Part shown: one piece after another, positions 14,740 through 22,993 of the stretch | Numbering within the stretch: the stretch's first letter is position 1 | Layout: each line of letters opens with the position of its first letter | DNA from: Sulfurimonas sp. | Lineage (GTDB): Bacteria; Campylobacterota; Campylobacteria; Campylobacterales; Sulfurimonadaceae | DNA length: 23,241 nucleotides | Assembly: GCA_021648465.1 (NCBI GenBank) | Contig: JAKISR010000026.1 | Coordinates: 1 to 23,241 of the forward strand | Direction: 5' to 3' | Translations under genes and position numbers: made by a program | The notes under the pieces: generated by a model | What the model was told of the DNA's origin: nothing | Databases searched by the model: none | What the model saw: only the letters and a program-made list of their open reading frames with translations

Positions 14740-15903
14740 ATGAGTGATAATGTTGTACTAATTATAACTATCTCACTTATTATAATATTTTCTCCATTTT
14801 TTGCAAAACTTCTAAAACTTCCTACTACACCTATAGAAATTATACTTGGTTCTATTTTTGGATATATAGGTTTTATACATAATGAACATCTTTTTGAGAT
14901 AGTCGCTGAACTTGGATTTTTATATCTAATGTTTATTGCAGGAACAGAAATTAATCTTAAAAATACTCTAAAAACACCTAAAAGTATGATTAAAAGAGTT
15001 GTTTTTTATCTTATAATTTTATATGCTTTTTCTATAACCATTTCTCTTTATTTAGACCTTGGCAAAATATTTATGGTGCTTTTACCACTAATATCAGTAG
15101 GGCTTGTAGCAACACTATCAAAAGAGTACGGAAAAACTCCTTGGCTAACACTCTCTATGACGGCAGGTGGAATTGGTGAAGTTGTAAGCATTGGTTTTTT
15201 AACCATCACTTCAGCAGCACTACTATCAGGATTTAGTTTAGGACTTTTAAAAACAGTATTTGCTCTTGTAGTTTTTTTAATATTTATGTTTTTACTCTTC
15301 CGTGCTATACAACTTATATTTTGGTGGTTTCCAAGTGTTTCCACCTCACTTATGCCACATAAAGATAATAAAGAACAAGATATAAGACTCTCTATGGGAA
15401 TATTTTTTCTTCTAGTTGGTGCAATGCTTTATCTTGATTTAGAATTAGCTTTTGGAGCATTTTTAGCTGGAATCTTTATACCAACATTTTTTGAACATAA
15501 ACATGAGCTACCTGAAAAACTTGCTTCTTATGGTTTTGGATTCTTAATCCCTATATTTTTTATACATATAGGTAGTTCATTTCACTTAGATGCTCTAATA
15601 ACTATAGAGGGGTTAATATCAAAAGCAGCCCTTATTACACTAGCAATGATCATGATGAGAGTAGTTGCATCCTTAGTTTTTATACAAAAAATAGGAGTAA
15701 TGAACTCTATCTTAATGGGGCTGTCTCACTCTATGCCTCTTACACTACTAATCGCTATGGCAACCCTTGCATATCATGCAAATAGTATTGATGAACTTCA
15801 TTACTATGCATTTATCTTAGCTTCACTTTTTCAAGTTATATTTGTTATGATAATTATTAAACTTTTAAATAACTATAAATTAAAAAAAGAAAATAAGGTA
15901 TAA
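14740..15903 (+). CDS. Cation:proton antiporter (CPA2/Kef-NapA type)
   Basis: A 387-residue integral membrane protein with about 11-13 hydrophobic segments, starting with VVLIITISLIIIFSPFFAKLL. The motifs LPTTPIEIILGSIFGYIG and AELGFLYLMFIAGTEI near residues 30-70 are typical of the Na_H_Exchanger domain of the CPA2 family, as is LAFGAFLAGIFIP near residue 235. It lacks the C-terminal TrkA-N/RCK nucleotide-binding domain of full KefB/KefC, so it is closer to NapA-like Na+/H+ antiporters. Expected role: exchange of Na+ or K+ for H+ in pH or salt homeostasis. A strong ribosome binding site (AAAGGAG) precedes the ATG. It follows bioB by 10 nt in the same operon, with no evident functional tie. 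Confidence 0.88.
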   Translation: MSDNVVLIITISLIIIFSPFFAKLLKLPTTPIEIILGSIFGYIGFIHNEHLFEIVAELGFLYLMFIAGTEINLKNTLKTPKSMIKRVVFYLIILYAFSITISLYLDLGKIFMVLLPLISVGLVATLSKEYGKTPWLTLSMTAGGIGEVVSIGFLTITSAALLSGFSLGLLKTVFALVVFLIFMFLLFRAIQLIFWWFPSVSTSLMPHKDNKEQDIRLSMGIFFLLVGAMLYLDLELAFGAFLAGIFIPTFFEHKHELPEKLASYGFGFLIPIFFIHIGSSFHLDALITIEGLISKAALITLAMIMMRVVASLVFIQKIGVMNSILMGLSHSMPLTLLIAMATLAYHANSIDELHYYAFILASLFQVIFVMIIIKLLNNYKLKKENKV

Positions 15904-15931
15904 TATATAAAATTGTGTAGAGGGGTTGCAT

Positions 15932-16288
15932 ATGTCTCGTTCTGTTTTGCTTCAACTAGCGCGTGACTCTATACAAGAAGTTTTAGAAGCAAACAGAACT
16001 ATAAATAAAAAAGCTCTCTTAGATAAGCATCCTCTTTTAAATGAAAAAGTCGCTACTACAATAAACCTCTATATAAATTCAAAACTAAGAGGCACATCCA
16101 AAACTGAACTTCCATCTTTTTCTCTACTAGAAGAGATAATAAAAAATGCTAAAATATCCGCTTTTGAAGATAAAAATTTTCAACCTATTTCAACTTCTGA
16201 ATATTTAAGGTGTAAAATAGAATTAATACTTATAACAGCACAAGGTGCTATAAGTGAGATAGATTTGCCTATTATTGATTCTGAATAA
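15932..16288 (+). CDS. Shortened AMMECR1-like protein
   Basis: A 118-residue protein whose sequence follows the N-terminal two thirds of the AMMECR1 family. It shows LLQLARDSIQEVLEAN, ALLDKHPLLNEKVATT, KLRG, then SLLEEIIKNAKISAFED and NFQPISTSEYLRCKIELILI. Full AMMECR1 proteins have about 180 residues and a nearly invariant LRGCIG motif; here it reads LRGTSKT (residues 52-58) and the C-terminal third is missing. The protein may be a degenerate or repurposed paralogue. Its function is unknown. ATG 15932 is chosen because AGGGG lies 6 nt upstream; an in-frame TTG at 15926 abuts that site and is unlikely. Its 3' end overlaps the convergent oxidoreductase gene by 17 nt. Confidence 0.65.
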   Translation: MSRSVLLQLARDSIQEVLEANRTINKKALLDKHPLLNEKVATTINLYINSKLRGTSKTELPSFSLLEEIIKNAKISAFEDKNFQPISTSEYLRCKIELILITAQGAISEIDLPIIDSE

Positions 16289-17219
16289 AACAAGCTATAG
16301 CATACCCATGATTTAAACCTAACGCTATACTTCCACCAGATTCTTGTGTAATATCTCCTGCTACAAAAAGTCCTTCAATATTAGTCTCATAATTATCATC
16401 ATGAACAGGTTTCCCATCTTTTTCTTTTATACCAGAACTTGCAAGAAATGAACTTGGTGTTGTTCCGCCAATTGCATAAATCACTCTATCAAATATTTGT
16501 GCATCAATTTCATTAAATACCACCCTTACTCTACCATTTATATCCTCTAAAGCATCAATATTTACGCCTAAAATTGGTTCCACTTCTTTATGCATAATAG
16601 CGCTTGCTATATCTGTTTGATTAGTGGAATTTGCTCTTCTAAATGTTTCTCTTCTATAACAAATGGAGACATCATTTTTATTTCCTAGATCAACAGCATA
16701 CTCTATTGCACTATCTCCACCACCAACAACTAAAATCTTTTCACCCTCACTACACCCTTCAAGTGTATAAGTAATTTTACTCTTAATGCCTGATGGGATT
16801 TTATAAGTTGGCTTATTTGGTTTACCCATTCTTCCTATCGTTATTACTACATTTTTTGCTTTTACGCTTTCCCCTGCCATAAACACTTCAAAATAATTAT
16901 CAAGTTTTTCTATACTTTGAACTTCTACATGAGTTTGAAGCTCAACTGAGTGATTTTTTAAAATTTCATCAAAAAAATCTAAAGTTGTCTCTTTTGTGCC
17001 ATCAACAAAATATATTCTTCCATCTAGTTCTGTTTTCTGACCTTTCCAGTCTTTATCTACTCGTTTATTTTCTTTATAATATTTTCTTATAGTAGAGTTA
17101 TGATTTTGATCTTTTTCCAAAATAACTATGTCTCTAATTCCCTGTAAGTATCCTTCAACAGCGGTAGCTATTCCAGCTGGACCAGCTCCAATAATAGCCA
17201 AATTATATATATGTTTCAT
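16272..17219 (-). CDS. FAD/NAD(P)-dependent oxidoreductase, thioredoxin reductase-like fold without redox cysteines
   Basis: A 315-residue two-Rossmann flavoprotein. The FAD-binding GAGPAG is at residues 11-16, the NAD(P)-binding GGGDSAIE near 175, and the second FAD motif GLFVAGD near 288. The redox CxxC of thioredoxin reductase is absent from the NAD(P) domain, so the enzyme should not reduce thioredoxin. It resembles the YpdA/Bdr and ferredoxin-NADP reductase-like branches. The substrate is unknown. The ribosome binding site AAAGGA lies 8 nt before the ATG. The gene is divergent from the small peptide/asnB unit and convergent with the AMMECR1-like gene, whose last 17 nt it overlaps. No terminator hairpin was seen in that overlap. 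Confidence 0.82.
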   Translation of the reverse strand: MKHIYNLAIIGAGPAGIATAVEGYLQGIRDIVILEKDQNHNSTIRKYYKENKRVDKDWKGQKTELDGRIYFVDGTKETTLDFFDEILKNHSVELQTHVEVQSIEKLDNYFEVFMAGESVKAKNVVITIGRMGKPNKPTYKIPSGIKSKITYTLEGCSEGEKILVVGGGDSAIEYAVDLGNKNDVSICYRRETFRRANSTNQTDIASAIMHKEVEPILGVNIDALEDINGRVRVVFNEIDAQIFDRVIYAIGGTTPSSFLASSGIKEKDGKPVHDDNYETNIEGLFVAGDITQESGGSIALGLNHGYAIACFIQNQ

Positions 17220-17253
17220 AAGCAGGTTCCTTTAAATTGTTAAAGATATCTTA

Positions 17254-17281
17254 TTGTAATAAAGATTATTTACACTATAAT
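17254..17281 (+). promoter_or_regulatory. Sigma-70-like promoter for the small peptide/asnB unit
   Basis: In the 99-bp divergent gap TTGTAA (17254-17259) and TATAAT (17276-17281) stand 16 bp apart, a near-consensus pair. Transcription would begin about 17288, some 30 nt before the small peptide's ATG. The complement of the -35 box region also gives TACAAT (minus strand, 17258-17253), a possible -10 box for the divergent oxidoreductase gene. Confidence 0.5.
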
Positions 17282-17318
17282 TCATAAATTAATACACTAT
17301 ATTAAGAAATAACAACAT

Positions 17319-17423
17319 ATGAAAACAATTATATCTATTATATTACTACTCATTATTTCTCTTATCTTAAATGCAAAAGAGTTTAGCAATGTTCAACCTA
17401 TTGATGTTGAATTTTTAAAGTAA
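17319..17423 (+). CDS. Possible 34-residue secreted peptide
   Basis: A short frame from ATG 17319 to TAA 17423. It reads MKTIISIILLLIISLILNAK and then EFSNVQPIDVEFLK. The first 19 residues have a Lys, a long hydrophobic core and a small residue at the likely cleavage site (LNA), a classic signal peptide; the mature part would be about 15 residues. It follows a good promoter and ends 18 nt before asnB. The ribosome binding site is weak (AAGAAA). The mature part resembles the segment that precedes the rhodanese domain in periplasmic sulfurtransferases, so it might be the stump of such a gene. It might also be a genuine small exported peptide or a leader sequence for asnB. I do not recognise it. 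Confidence 0.4.
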   Translation: MKTIISIILLLIISLILNAKEFSNVQPIDVEFLK

Positions 17424-17441
17424 ATCTACTATTAACGCGAT

Positions 17442-19247
17442 ATGTGTGCTATTTTTGGAATTATAGGAGAGTATGAGGAGCTTAAAGCAAAAAAGGCTCT
17501 TTCTCTTCTAGCACATAGAGGTCCTGACTTTTGTGGTATCTCTCAAAATAAAAATCTTTTCTTTTCTCATCAAAGACTTAGCATACTTGATGCTCACTCA
17601 CGCTCAAACCAACCACTAAAGCACAAAAATATCCTACTCTCTTTTAATGGAGAAATTTATAATTTTAAAGAACTAAAACAAAAACTATCAAATAGCTTTG
17701 AATTTAAAACAAATAGTGATAGTGAAGTTATAATTGCTGCATACCTAAAATGGGGAATTGAATTTGTAGAGCACTTTAGGGGAATGTTTGCAATAGCTTT
17801 ACTTGATGATAAAGTATTGTATCTATTTCGTGATAGGCTTGGTAAAAAACCTCTTTTTTATCTTGAAGGTAAAAGTTTTATATTTGCTTCAGAGATAAAA
17901 GCTCTTATCCCTTTTTTAAATAATGTAGAGATGGATGAAGATGCACTTTTAAGTTATCTCTCTTTTCTCGCTCCAACTCCACCATTTACATTTTTCAAAG
18001 GAATTAAAAAATTAGCAGCTGGAGAATATTTAATCTTTAAAAATAATTCTGTAGATATAAAAAAATATTTTGATTTATTAAATAACAAACCTAACATTAT
18101 TACTAACAAAGATGAAGCTGTTAGTTCTTTAGAAAAACTACTAGAAAACTCTGTTTCTCTTCGTTTAAACTCTGATGTGCCGATGGCTTCACTTTTATCT
18201 GGCGGGATTGATAGTGCCACTATAAATGCTTATGCTCTAAAGAATGGTATTAGTTTACAAACATATACTTTAGGTTATAACAATTATTCAAAATATGATG
18301 AAAGAAAAAATGCAAGAGAAAGTGCAGAATTTTTAAATCTTAAAAACAAAGAGGTGGAAATATCACAAAGTAATTTTACAGATGCAAGTGAGAAAGTTTT
18401 AGATACTTTAGATGAACCGCTAAATGATCCTGCTTCAATTCCACTATATTTACTGTTTGAGCAAATTAAAAAAGATGGTTATAAAGTTGTACTAAGTGGT
18501 GAAGGTAGTGATGAACTATTTTTAGGCTATAGACAATATTTTGAGTACTTAGATATACAAAGTCTTTCAAAATTAAAAAACAAAAATTGGTTGAAAAAAT
18601 ATTTTCGCTCAAACTTTTCAATGAATAGAGAATGGGAATACTACAAACGAATTTTTGATAAGAATCTACTTTTTCGCACCTCTGGTGAAAATTTTACAGA
18701 TTTACAAAAAAATATTTTACTAAAACAAAATATTAAAGATGATCACTCACTAAAATATCTAAAAAAATATAGAGATAGATTTGAAGCTTCACAACATAGT
18801 GATGAAAGTATTTGGTACAGCTATATAGATTTAAATTTGTTTCAAGCAGAACATTTTCTTACAAAACTTGATCGTGTTAGTATGGCACACGCTATTGAAT
18901 CACGAGCACCTTTCTTAGACCATAATTTAGTTTCTCTAGTTTTTAGTATAGACCCAAAACTTCGCTATGAGGATGGAGTTACAAAATCACTACTAAAAAA
19001 GATTATGAAACCTCATTTAAATGAAAAGATACTCTCACGAAAGAAAAAAGGTTTCTCAAATCCATATATGGAGTACTTAATAGAATCTAAAAAAATAGAG
19101 TTGATTCAAGAGGTAAATAAAAAAACTAATTTATTTAAAAAAGAAAAGCTTGATGAGTATATAAAAAAAGCCCCTACAGGGGCTTTTAAACAACATATAT
19201 GGGGACTTTATGTACTTAGTGTTTGGATAAAAAAATGGCTGTTATGA
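17442..19247 (+). CDS. asnB: Asparagine synthase (glutamine-hydrolysing)
   Basis: A 601-residue two-domain enzyme making asparagine from aspartate, ATP and glutamine. Cys2 (MCAIFGI) is the class II glutaminase nucleophile once Met is removed; LLAHRGPD and FNGEIYNF follow. The synthase domain has the PP-loop LSGGIDSA near residue 250, then VVLSGEGSDELFLGY, LDRVSMAHAIESRAPFLD and the late LSRKKKGFSNP. It belongs to the branch often found in polysaccharide loci, so a sugar or peptide amidation role is possible, but the window gives no reason to prefer it. The gene starts without a strong ribosome binding site. Its final 80 nt contain a terminator-like hairpin, and its stop codon is one base from the stop of the convergent methyltransferase. 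Confidence 0.9.
   Translation: MCAIFGIIGEYEELKAKKALSLLAHRGPDFCGISQNKNLFFSHQRLSILDAHSRSNQPLKHKNILLSFNGEIYNFKELKQKLSNSFEFKTNSDSEVIIAAYLKWGIEFVEHFRGMFAIALLDDKVLYLFRDRLGKKPLFYLEGKSFIFASEIKALIPFLNNVEMDEDALLSYLSFLAPTPPFTFFKGIKKLAAGEYLIFKNNSVDIKKYFDLLNNKPNIITNKDEAVSSLEKLLENSVSLRLNSDVPMASLLSGGIDSATINAYALKNGISLQTYTLGYNNYSKYDERKNARESAEFLNLKNKEVEISQSNFTDASEKVLDTLDEPLNDPASIPLYLLFEQIKKDGYKVVLSGEGSDELFLGYRQYFEYLDIQSLSKLKNKNWLKKYFRSNFSMNREWEYYKRIFDKNLLFRTSGENFTDLQKNILLKQNIKDDHSLKYLKKYRDRFEASQHSDESIWYSYIDLNLFQAEHFLTKLDRVSMAHAIESRAPFLDHNLVSLVFSIDPKLRYEDGVTKSLLKKIMKPHLNEKILSRKKKGFSNPYMEYLIESKKIELIQEVNKKTNLFKKEKLDEYIKKAPTGAFKQHIWGLYVLSVWIKKWLL
19163..19187 (-). terminator. Intrinsic terminator of the minus-strand sulfur operon, embedded in the asnB coding region
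   Basis: A 9-bp perfect stem, AAAAGCCCC (19166-19174) and GGGGCTTTT (19179-19187), has a 4-nt loop. It is the most GC-rich hairpin in this AT-rich window. Read on the minus strand, the stem is followed by seven T in total (positions 19169-19163), the ideal form of a Rho-independent terminator, 62 nt past the methyltransferase stop codon. On the plus strand it codes for the KKAPTGAFK region of asnB and has only four T before A bases, so it should be weaker there. Confidence 0.75.
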
Positions 19248-19248
19248 T

Positions 19249-20124
19249 TTAAACAATTTTTCTAGCGGTTAAAAATAGATAATCTTTACCTGTTATAACT
19301 ACCCTGTAGCCTTTTTGTTGCATATATTTTTTACAAAAATGTATATCTTTTAATACTAAACTCATCTCATTAAAATTATAATTTGGTGCCTTTGCTCCAT
19401 AAATCATTTCACCATCAATCCATCTACAATTTGGAAAACCAAGTATAATTGCACCCTCTTTTCTAAGATAATTTTGATATAAAGACATAAAAACAGTATT
19501 AAAACTCATACTTGTGCTTTGAAGTGTTCCTATAGAGATTATTAAATCGAATGTACCTAAATTTAACTCATCTATCTTATTTATATCATAACATTTAAAC
19601 TCTATATTGTCTTGTTTAAAATCTTTTTGTGCATACTCTATAGCAGTTTTTGAGTAGTCTATTCCAACAAATTTTTTGGAATTGAACTCTACAGGCGAGA
19701 GCATTTTTTGTATAACTTTAAACTCATCACCTTTATTTATACCAAGGTTTAAAATCTTTGTTTTACCTTTAATATCTATAAATTCTAATGCTTTTTGGTA
19801 GTGGTATAAAAAACTAAATTGCAAAGTTTTGTCTATAGTAAAAAATTCACTATTAACACCATATTTTTCACTATTTTTTTTTACTTTATGAAAAGAATTA
19901 TCTTTATTTAGCTTTTTAAATTTTAAGACTGTATTATTTTTATTTTTTTGTATCGGGGTTAACATCTTCATAGAAAACAGTTGTGCCAAATCTACAAAAG
20001 CTTTATATCCAAAATTTTCAATATCTAAATTTAAAAGTTCTAATTCAAATAAATCACCATCTTTAATATCTAAGTTTTCAAAAAACTCAAGTATTTCTGA
20101 TGATGTTTTGTTGACTATTTTAAT
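19249..20124 (-). CDS. SAM-dependent methyltransferase with a doubtful start (possible AUU)
   Basis: The C-terminal two thirds form a class I methyltransferase: ILNLGINKGDEF (motif I, GxxxG variant), FVGIDYSKTAIEYAQ, IEFKCYDI, FDLIISIGTLQS and AIILGFPNCRW. The first ordinary start is TTG 19989 (246 residues), but the same frame stays open back to a TAA near 20127. The added 45 codons read like real protein, with SSEILEFFENLDIKDG, LFELELLNLDIENFGYKAF and VDLAQLF. There is no ATG, GTG or TTG in them; ATT 20124 would give IKIVNKT, reading MKIVNKT if used as a start, and would overlap the upstream gene by 10 nt. I give that 291-residue form. A one-base change in the A7 run at 20130-20124 would instead fuse the frame to the upstream gene. 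The substrate is unknown. Confidence 0.6.
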   Translation of the reverse strand: MKIVNKTSSEILEFFENLDIKDGDLFELELLNLDIENFGYKAFVDLAQLFSMKMLTPIQKNKNNTVLKFKKLNKDNSFHKVKKNSEKYGVNSEFFTIDKTLQFSFLYHYQKALEFIDIKGKTKILNLGINKGDEFKVIQKMLSPVEFNSKKFVGIDYSKTAIEYAQKDFKQDNIEFKCYDINKIDELNLGTFDLIISIGTLQSTSMSFNTVFMSLYQNYLRKEGAIILGFPNCRWIDGEMIYGAKAPNYNFNEMSLVLKDIHFCKKYMQQKGYRVVITGKDYLFLTARKIV

Positions 20125-21428
20125 TTTTTTATACTCTGTTTAATTGCTGTGATTAGATTAATAATATCTTCTTCTTTTTGAGAATAGTGAATACTAATTC
20201 TTATCCATCCAGGTTGCTCTTCCATGTTTGCTTGACCTTTTATACCAAGTAAATCATGCCCATAAGGTCCAGCACAAGAACATCCAGCTCTTGTTTGAAT
20301 ACCATATACTTCAGAGAGTGCTTTACAAATATCAAATGGATTTAAATTTTCAATATTAAAAGAGATAATACCTATATTTTCTTCATTTATATTTCCATAA
20401 ATTTCACAATTAGGAATTTTTTTAAGCTCACTAATAAAAAGATTAAATAGTATAGTTTTTTGCTTTTTTATAAATTCAAAACCTATCTCATTTCTTAGCT
20501 GATAAGATAAAGAAGCTCTTATTAGTTGCAGTATTCCCGGTGTCCCTGCTTCTTCTCTAACTTGTAAATCACTTTTATAAGTATGTTTTGTTCTGCTTAC
20601 AAAAGAAAATGTCCCTCCACCTGCGAATGTTGGTGGTAAAGTATTATCAATTATATTTTTGTTTACAATCAGAAGCCCACATGAACCAGGACCTCCTAAA
20701 AGCTTATGTGGAGATAAAAATAGTGCATCATATAAAGTACAGTCTATATTCATGTATGGAGATGAAGCTGCTGCATCAAAACATACTATAGCACCATATT
20801 TTCTTAAAAGCTTTGATATTTTTTCATAAGGTGTAATAATCCCAGTAACATTTGAAGCTGTACAAAAAGAACCAATAATTTCTCTATGGGAATTCTCTTT
20901 TAAAATATTTTCAAAATGCTCAAAATCAATCAAACCTTCATCACAAATTTGAATTCTTACTATTTCACAAAATGCTTCTCTATAACTAATCTCATTTGAG
21001 TGATGCTCATACGGCCCAACTACAACAAGTGGCATATCTTTTTTATCTACACTTAGGTTATATCTTTTTATAGTTGCAGGGGGAATATAGATACCAATTA
21101 ACTCTTGAAAACGCTTTATAGCTGCTGTTGCACCACAACCATTAGGGATAATTATATAGTCTTCATTTAATCCTAAATATCCATAAAGCTTTTTTCTTGC
21201 TTGTTTATAGTATTCACTTGTAGTTGCTGCCATTTCAGCACCCTCAGAGTGAGTATTTGCATAAGTTTTAAGCACATCTGAGAGACGATTTTCTATAGTT
21301 TTATATGCTAAACCAGAAGCCGTATAGTCAAAGTAGTATTTTTTATGCAGCCCTATAGTGTTATGTGATAATTCATCAAAAATATCTTCTTTTTTCTCTA
21401 GAAGTGGACGGAAAATATCTTTATTCAT
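20115..21428 (-). CDS. Class V aminotransferase, cysteine desulfurase-like
   Basis: A 437-residue PLP enzyme. The cofactor lysine sits in FLSPHKLLGGPGSCG near residue 238; the PLP-binding Asp is in VCFDAAASSPY, and a conserved His pair is in YEHHSNEI. The late Cys motif TRAGCSCAGPYGHDLLG near residue 380 takes the place of the SufS RTGHHCA loop, so cysteine desulfuration is plausible. It starts at ATGAATAA overlapping the sulfite reductase stop by 8 nt, with only that gene's coding sequence as leader. With cysN and sulfite reductase upstream, it probably handles newly assimilated sulfur, for example removing sulfur from cysteine or acting on a related sulfinate. The family is wide, so substrate assignment is uncertain. 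Confidence 0.8.
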   Translation of the reverse strand: MNKDIFRPLLEKKEDIFDELSHNTIGLHKKYYFDYTASGLAYKTIENRLSDVLKTYANTHSEGAEMAATTSEYYKQARKKLYGYLGLNEDYIIIPNGCGATAAIKRFQELIGIYIPPATIKRYNLSVDKKDMPLVVVGPYEHHSNEISYREAFCEIVRIQICDEGLIDFEHFENILKENSHREIIGSFCTASNVTGIITPYEKISKLLRKYGAIVCFDAAASSPYMNIDCTLYDALFLSPHKLLGGPGSCGLLIVNKNIIDNTLPPTFAGGGTFSFVSRTKHTYKSDLQVREEAGTPGILQLIRASLSYQLRNEIGFEFIKKQKTILFNLFISELKKIPNCEIYGNINEENIGIISFNIENLNPFDICKALSEVYGIQTRAGCSCAGPYGHDLLGIKGQANMEEQPGWIRISIHYSQKEEDIINLITAIKQSIKKLK

Positions 21429-22980
21429 CTACTCTTCCAACCACATATTCATGAAAGTTTTTATAGTCACTTTGAAGATAATCTTCAATTAACTCTCCCA
21501 CAATTTCACCAGCGTCTTCAGAAACAAGTTTTACCCCTGTCTTTTTACCAAAACTACTTTGGTCACCCTCTAAGTTACCACCTAAAATCAACTCAAACCC
21601 AGCAACTGTTTCACCATTTTTATTTTTAAATTTAGTTCCTAAAAGACCTATATCAACTACAAGTGGATGTGCACAAGAATTTGGACACCCGTTTACTGAA
21701 ATTGATACTGTTTCATTAAACTCAGGAAATTTATTATGAAGATAATTAACTAAAGATATAGCACTGTCTTTTGTCTCACTTATTGCAAATTTACAAAATT
21801 TAATACCTGTACATGAAAGTGTTCTTGCCTTAAAAGGATTTGGATTAGCATCTATCCCTATATTACTTAATTCTTTTACTAAATTTTCACTATTTTCATT
21901 GGGTACATCAAGTATCACAAAATTTTGAGTTGGTGTTGCTTTTATAGTACTAGCTCCATTTTTTTCTAAGATATCTGCTAAATTACTTAAGCTTTTATCA
22001 CCAATAACACCACCATTTATTGCACAACCGATATATGATAAAGCATCATCTTTAGAGTTATAAATACCAAAATGTTCTCTTTTGCTATATGGTGTATATT
22101 TTTGAGCTGACTCATCTTTTAATTTAAAGCCAAGACTATTTTCAACCTCAGCTTTAAACTTCTCTAATCCCCACGCACTTATAAGGTGGCCAAGTCTAGC
22201 TTTTCTTCTATTTTCCCTCAAGCCATGATCTCTATATATAATAGTAATAGATTTTACAATATCTAATACTTGTTCAGGAAGTGCATAACCGATATGTTGC
22301 GCAAACTGTTTATTTGAAGCTAAACCACCACCAACACTTACATCAAAAAGAATTTTATTATCTTTTTTCACAGCAGAAAAAGAAAGATCTTGAATCTCAT
22401 GACCCATACAATGTTTAGAACATCCGCTCATACCAACCTTATACTTTCTTGGTAAATTAACTAAATCTCTATTTCCATTAAAATAATTATGTATCTCTTC
22501 AACAAGATTTCTAACATCATAAATTTCACTCTTATCAACTCCAGCTACAGGACAAGTTGCAACATTTCTAGGTACATCACCAGCGGCAAAAACTGTACTA
22601 AGACCTACATTTTTTAATCTTGAAAAAATCTCAGGTAAATCACAAACTTGAATGAAGTGAAACTGTACATCTTGTCTTGTAGTAAAATCAACTGTTCCTC
22701 TTGCAAACTCTTTTGCGATAGCAGAAACAGCTCTTATTTGCTCTAAATTCATAGAACCTTGAACTAGTTTTACTCTTAACATAAAATATTGAGTTTTATC
22801 ATCATCTGCCTGTAGATTTTTGTTTTGAGTATAAAGACCATACCATTTAAATCTATCTATATCTTCAGGATTTAACTCATTTCCTGAAGTTGCATAGTGA
22901 TGAATGTCTTTAAGTACCTCTAAACCACTTTTTTCTTTTTTAATTCTTTCTACTCTTTGTGCTGCTGTCTCTTTTGCCAT
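21421..22980 (-). CDS. Siroheme-dependent sulfite (or nitrite) reductase
   Basis: A 519-residue NirA/CysI-type haemoprotein that reduces sulfite to sulfide, or nitrite to ammonia, with six electrons. The siroheme/[4Fe-4S] ligands are the two Cys pairs CTGIKFC (near residue 388) and NGCPNSC (near residue 430). The first ferredoxin-like half contains GTVDFTTRQDVQFHFIQV and RNVATCPVAGVD, and KVGMSGCSKHC lies near residue 190. The next gene upstream encodes ATP sulfurylase subunit CysN, which favours sulfite as substrate; electrons would then come from ferredoxin, as no flavoprotein subunit is next to it. The ribosome binding site TTAGGA stands 8 nt before the ATG. The gene follows cysN by 13 nt and is translationally coupled to the desulfurase-like gene. 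Confidence 0.9.
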   Translation of the reverse strand: MAKETAAQRVERIKKEKSGLEVLKDIHHYATSGNELNPEDIDRFKWYGLYTQNKNLQADDDKTQYFMLRVKLVQGSMNLEQIRAVSAIAKEFARGTVDFTTRQDVQFHFIQVCDLPEIFSRLKNVGLSTVFAAGDVPRNVATCPVAGVDKSEIYDVRNLVEEIHNYFNGNRDLVNLPRKYKVGMSGCSKHCMGHEIQDLSFSAVKKDNKILFDVSVGGGLASNKQFAQHIGYALPEQVLDIVKSITIIYRDHGLRENRRKARLGHLISAWGLEKFKAEVENSLGFKLKDESAQKYTPYSKREHFGIYNSKDDALSYIGCAINGGVIGDKSLSNLADILEKNGASTIKATPTQNFVILDVPNENSENLVKELSNIGIDANPNPFKARTLSCTGIKFCKFAISETKDSAISLVNYLHNKFPEFNETVSISVNGCPNSCAHPLVVDIGLLGTKFKNKNGETVAGFELILGGNLEGDQSSFGKKTGVKLVSEDAGEIVGELIEDYLQSDYKNFHEYVVGRVDE

Positions 22981-22993
22981 AAATAATTCCTAA

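Noticed and set aside
16272..17219. Thioredoxin reductase (trxB)
   Set aside because: The fold and FAD/NAD(P) motifs agree, but the redox-active CxxC in the NAD(P) domain is missing.
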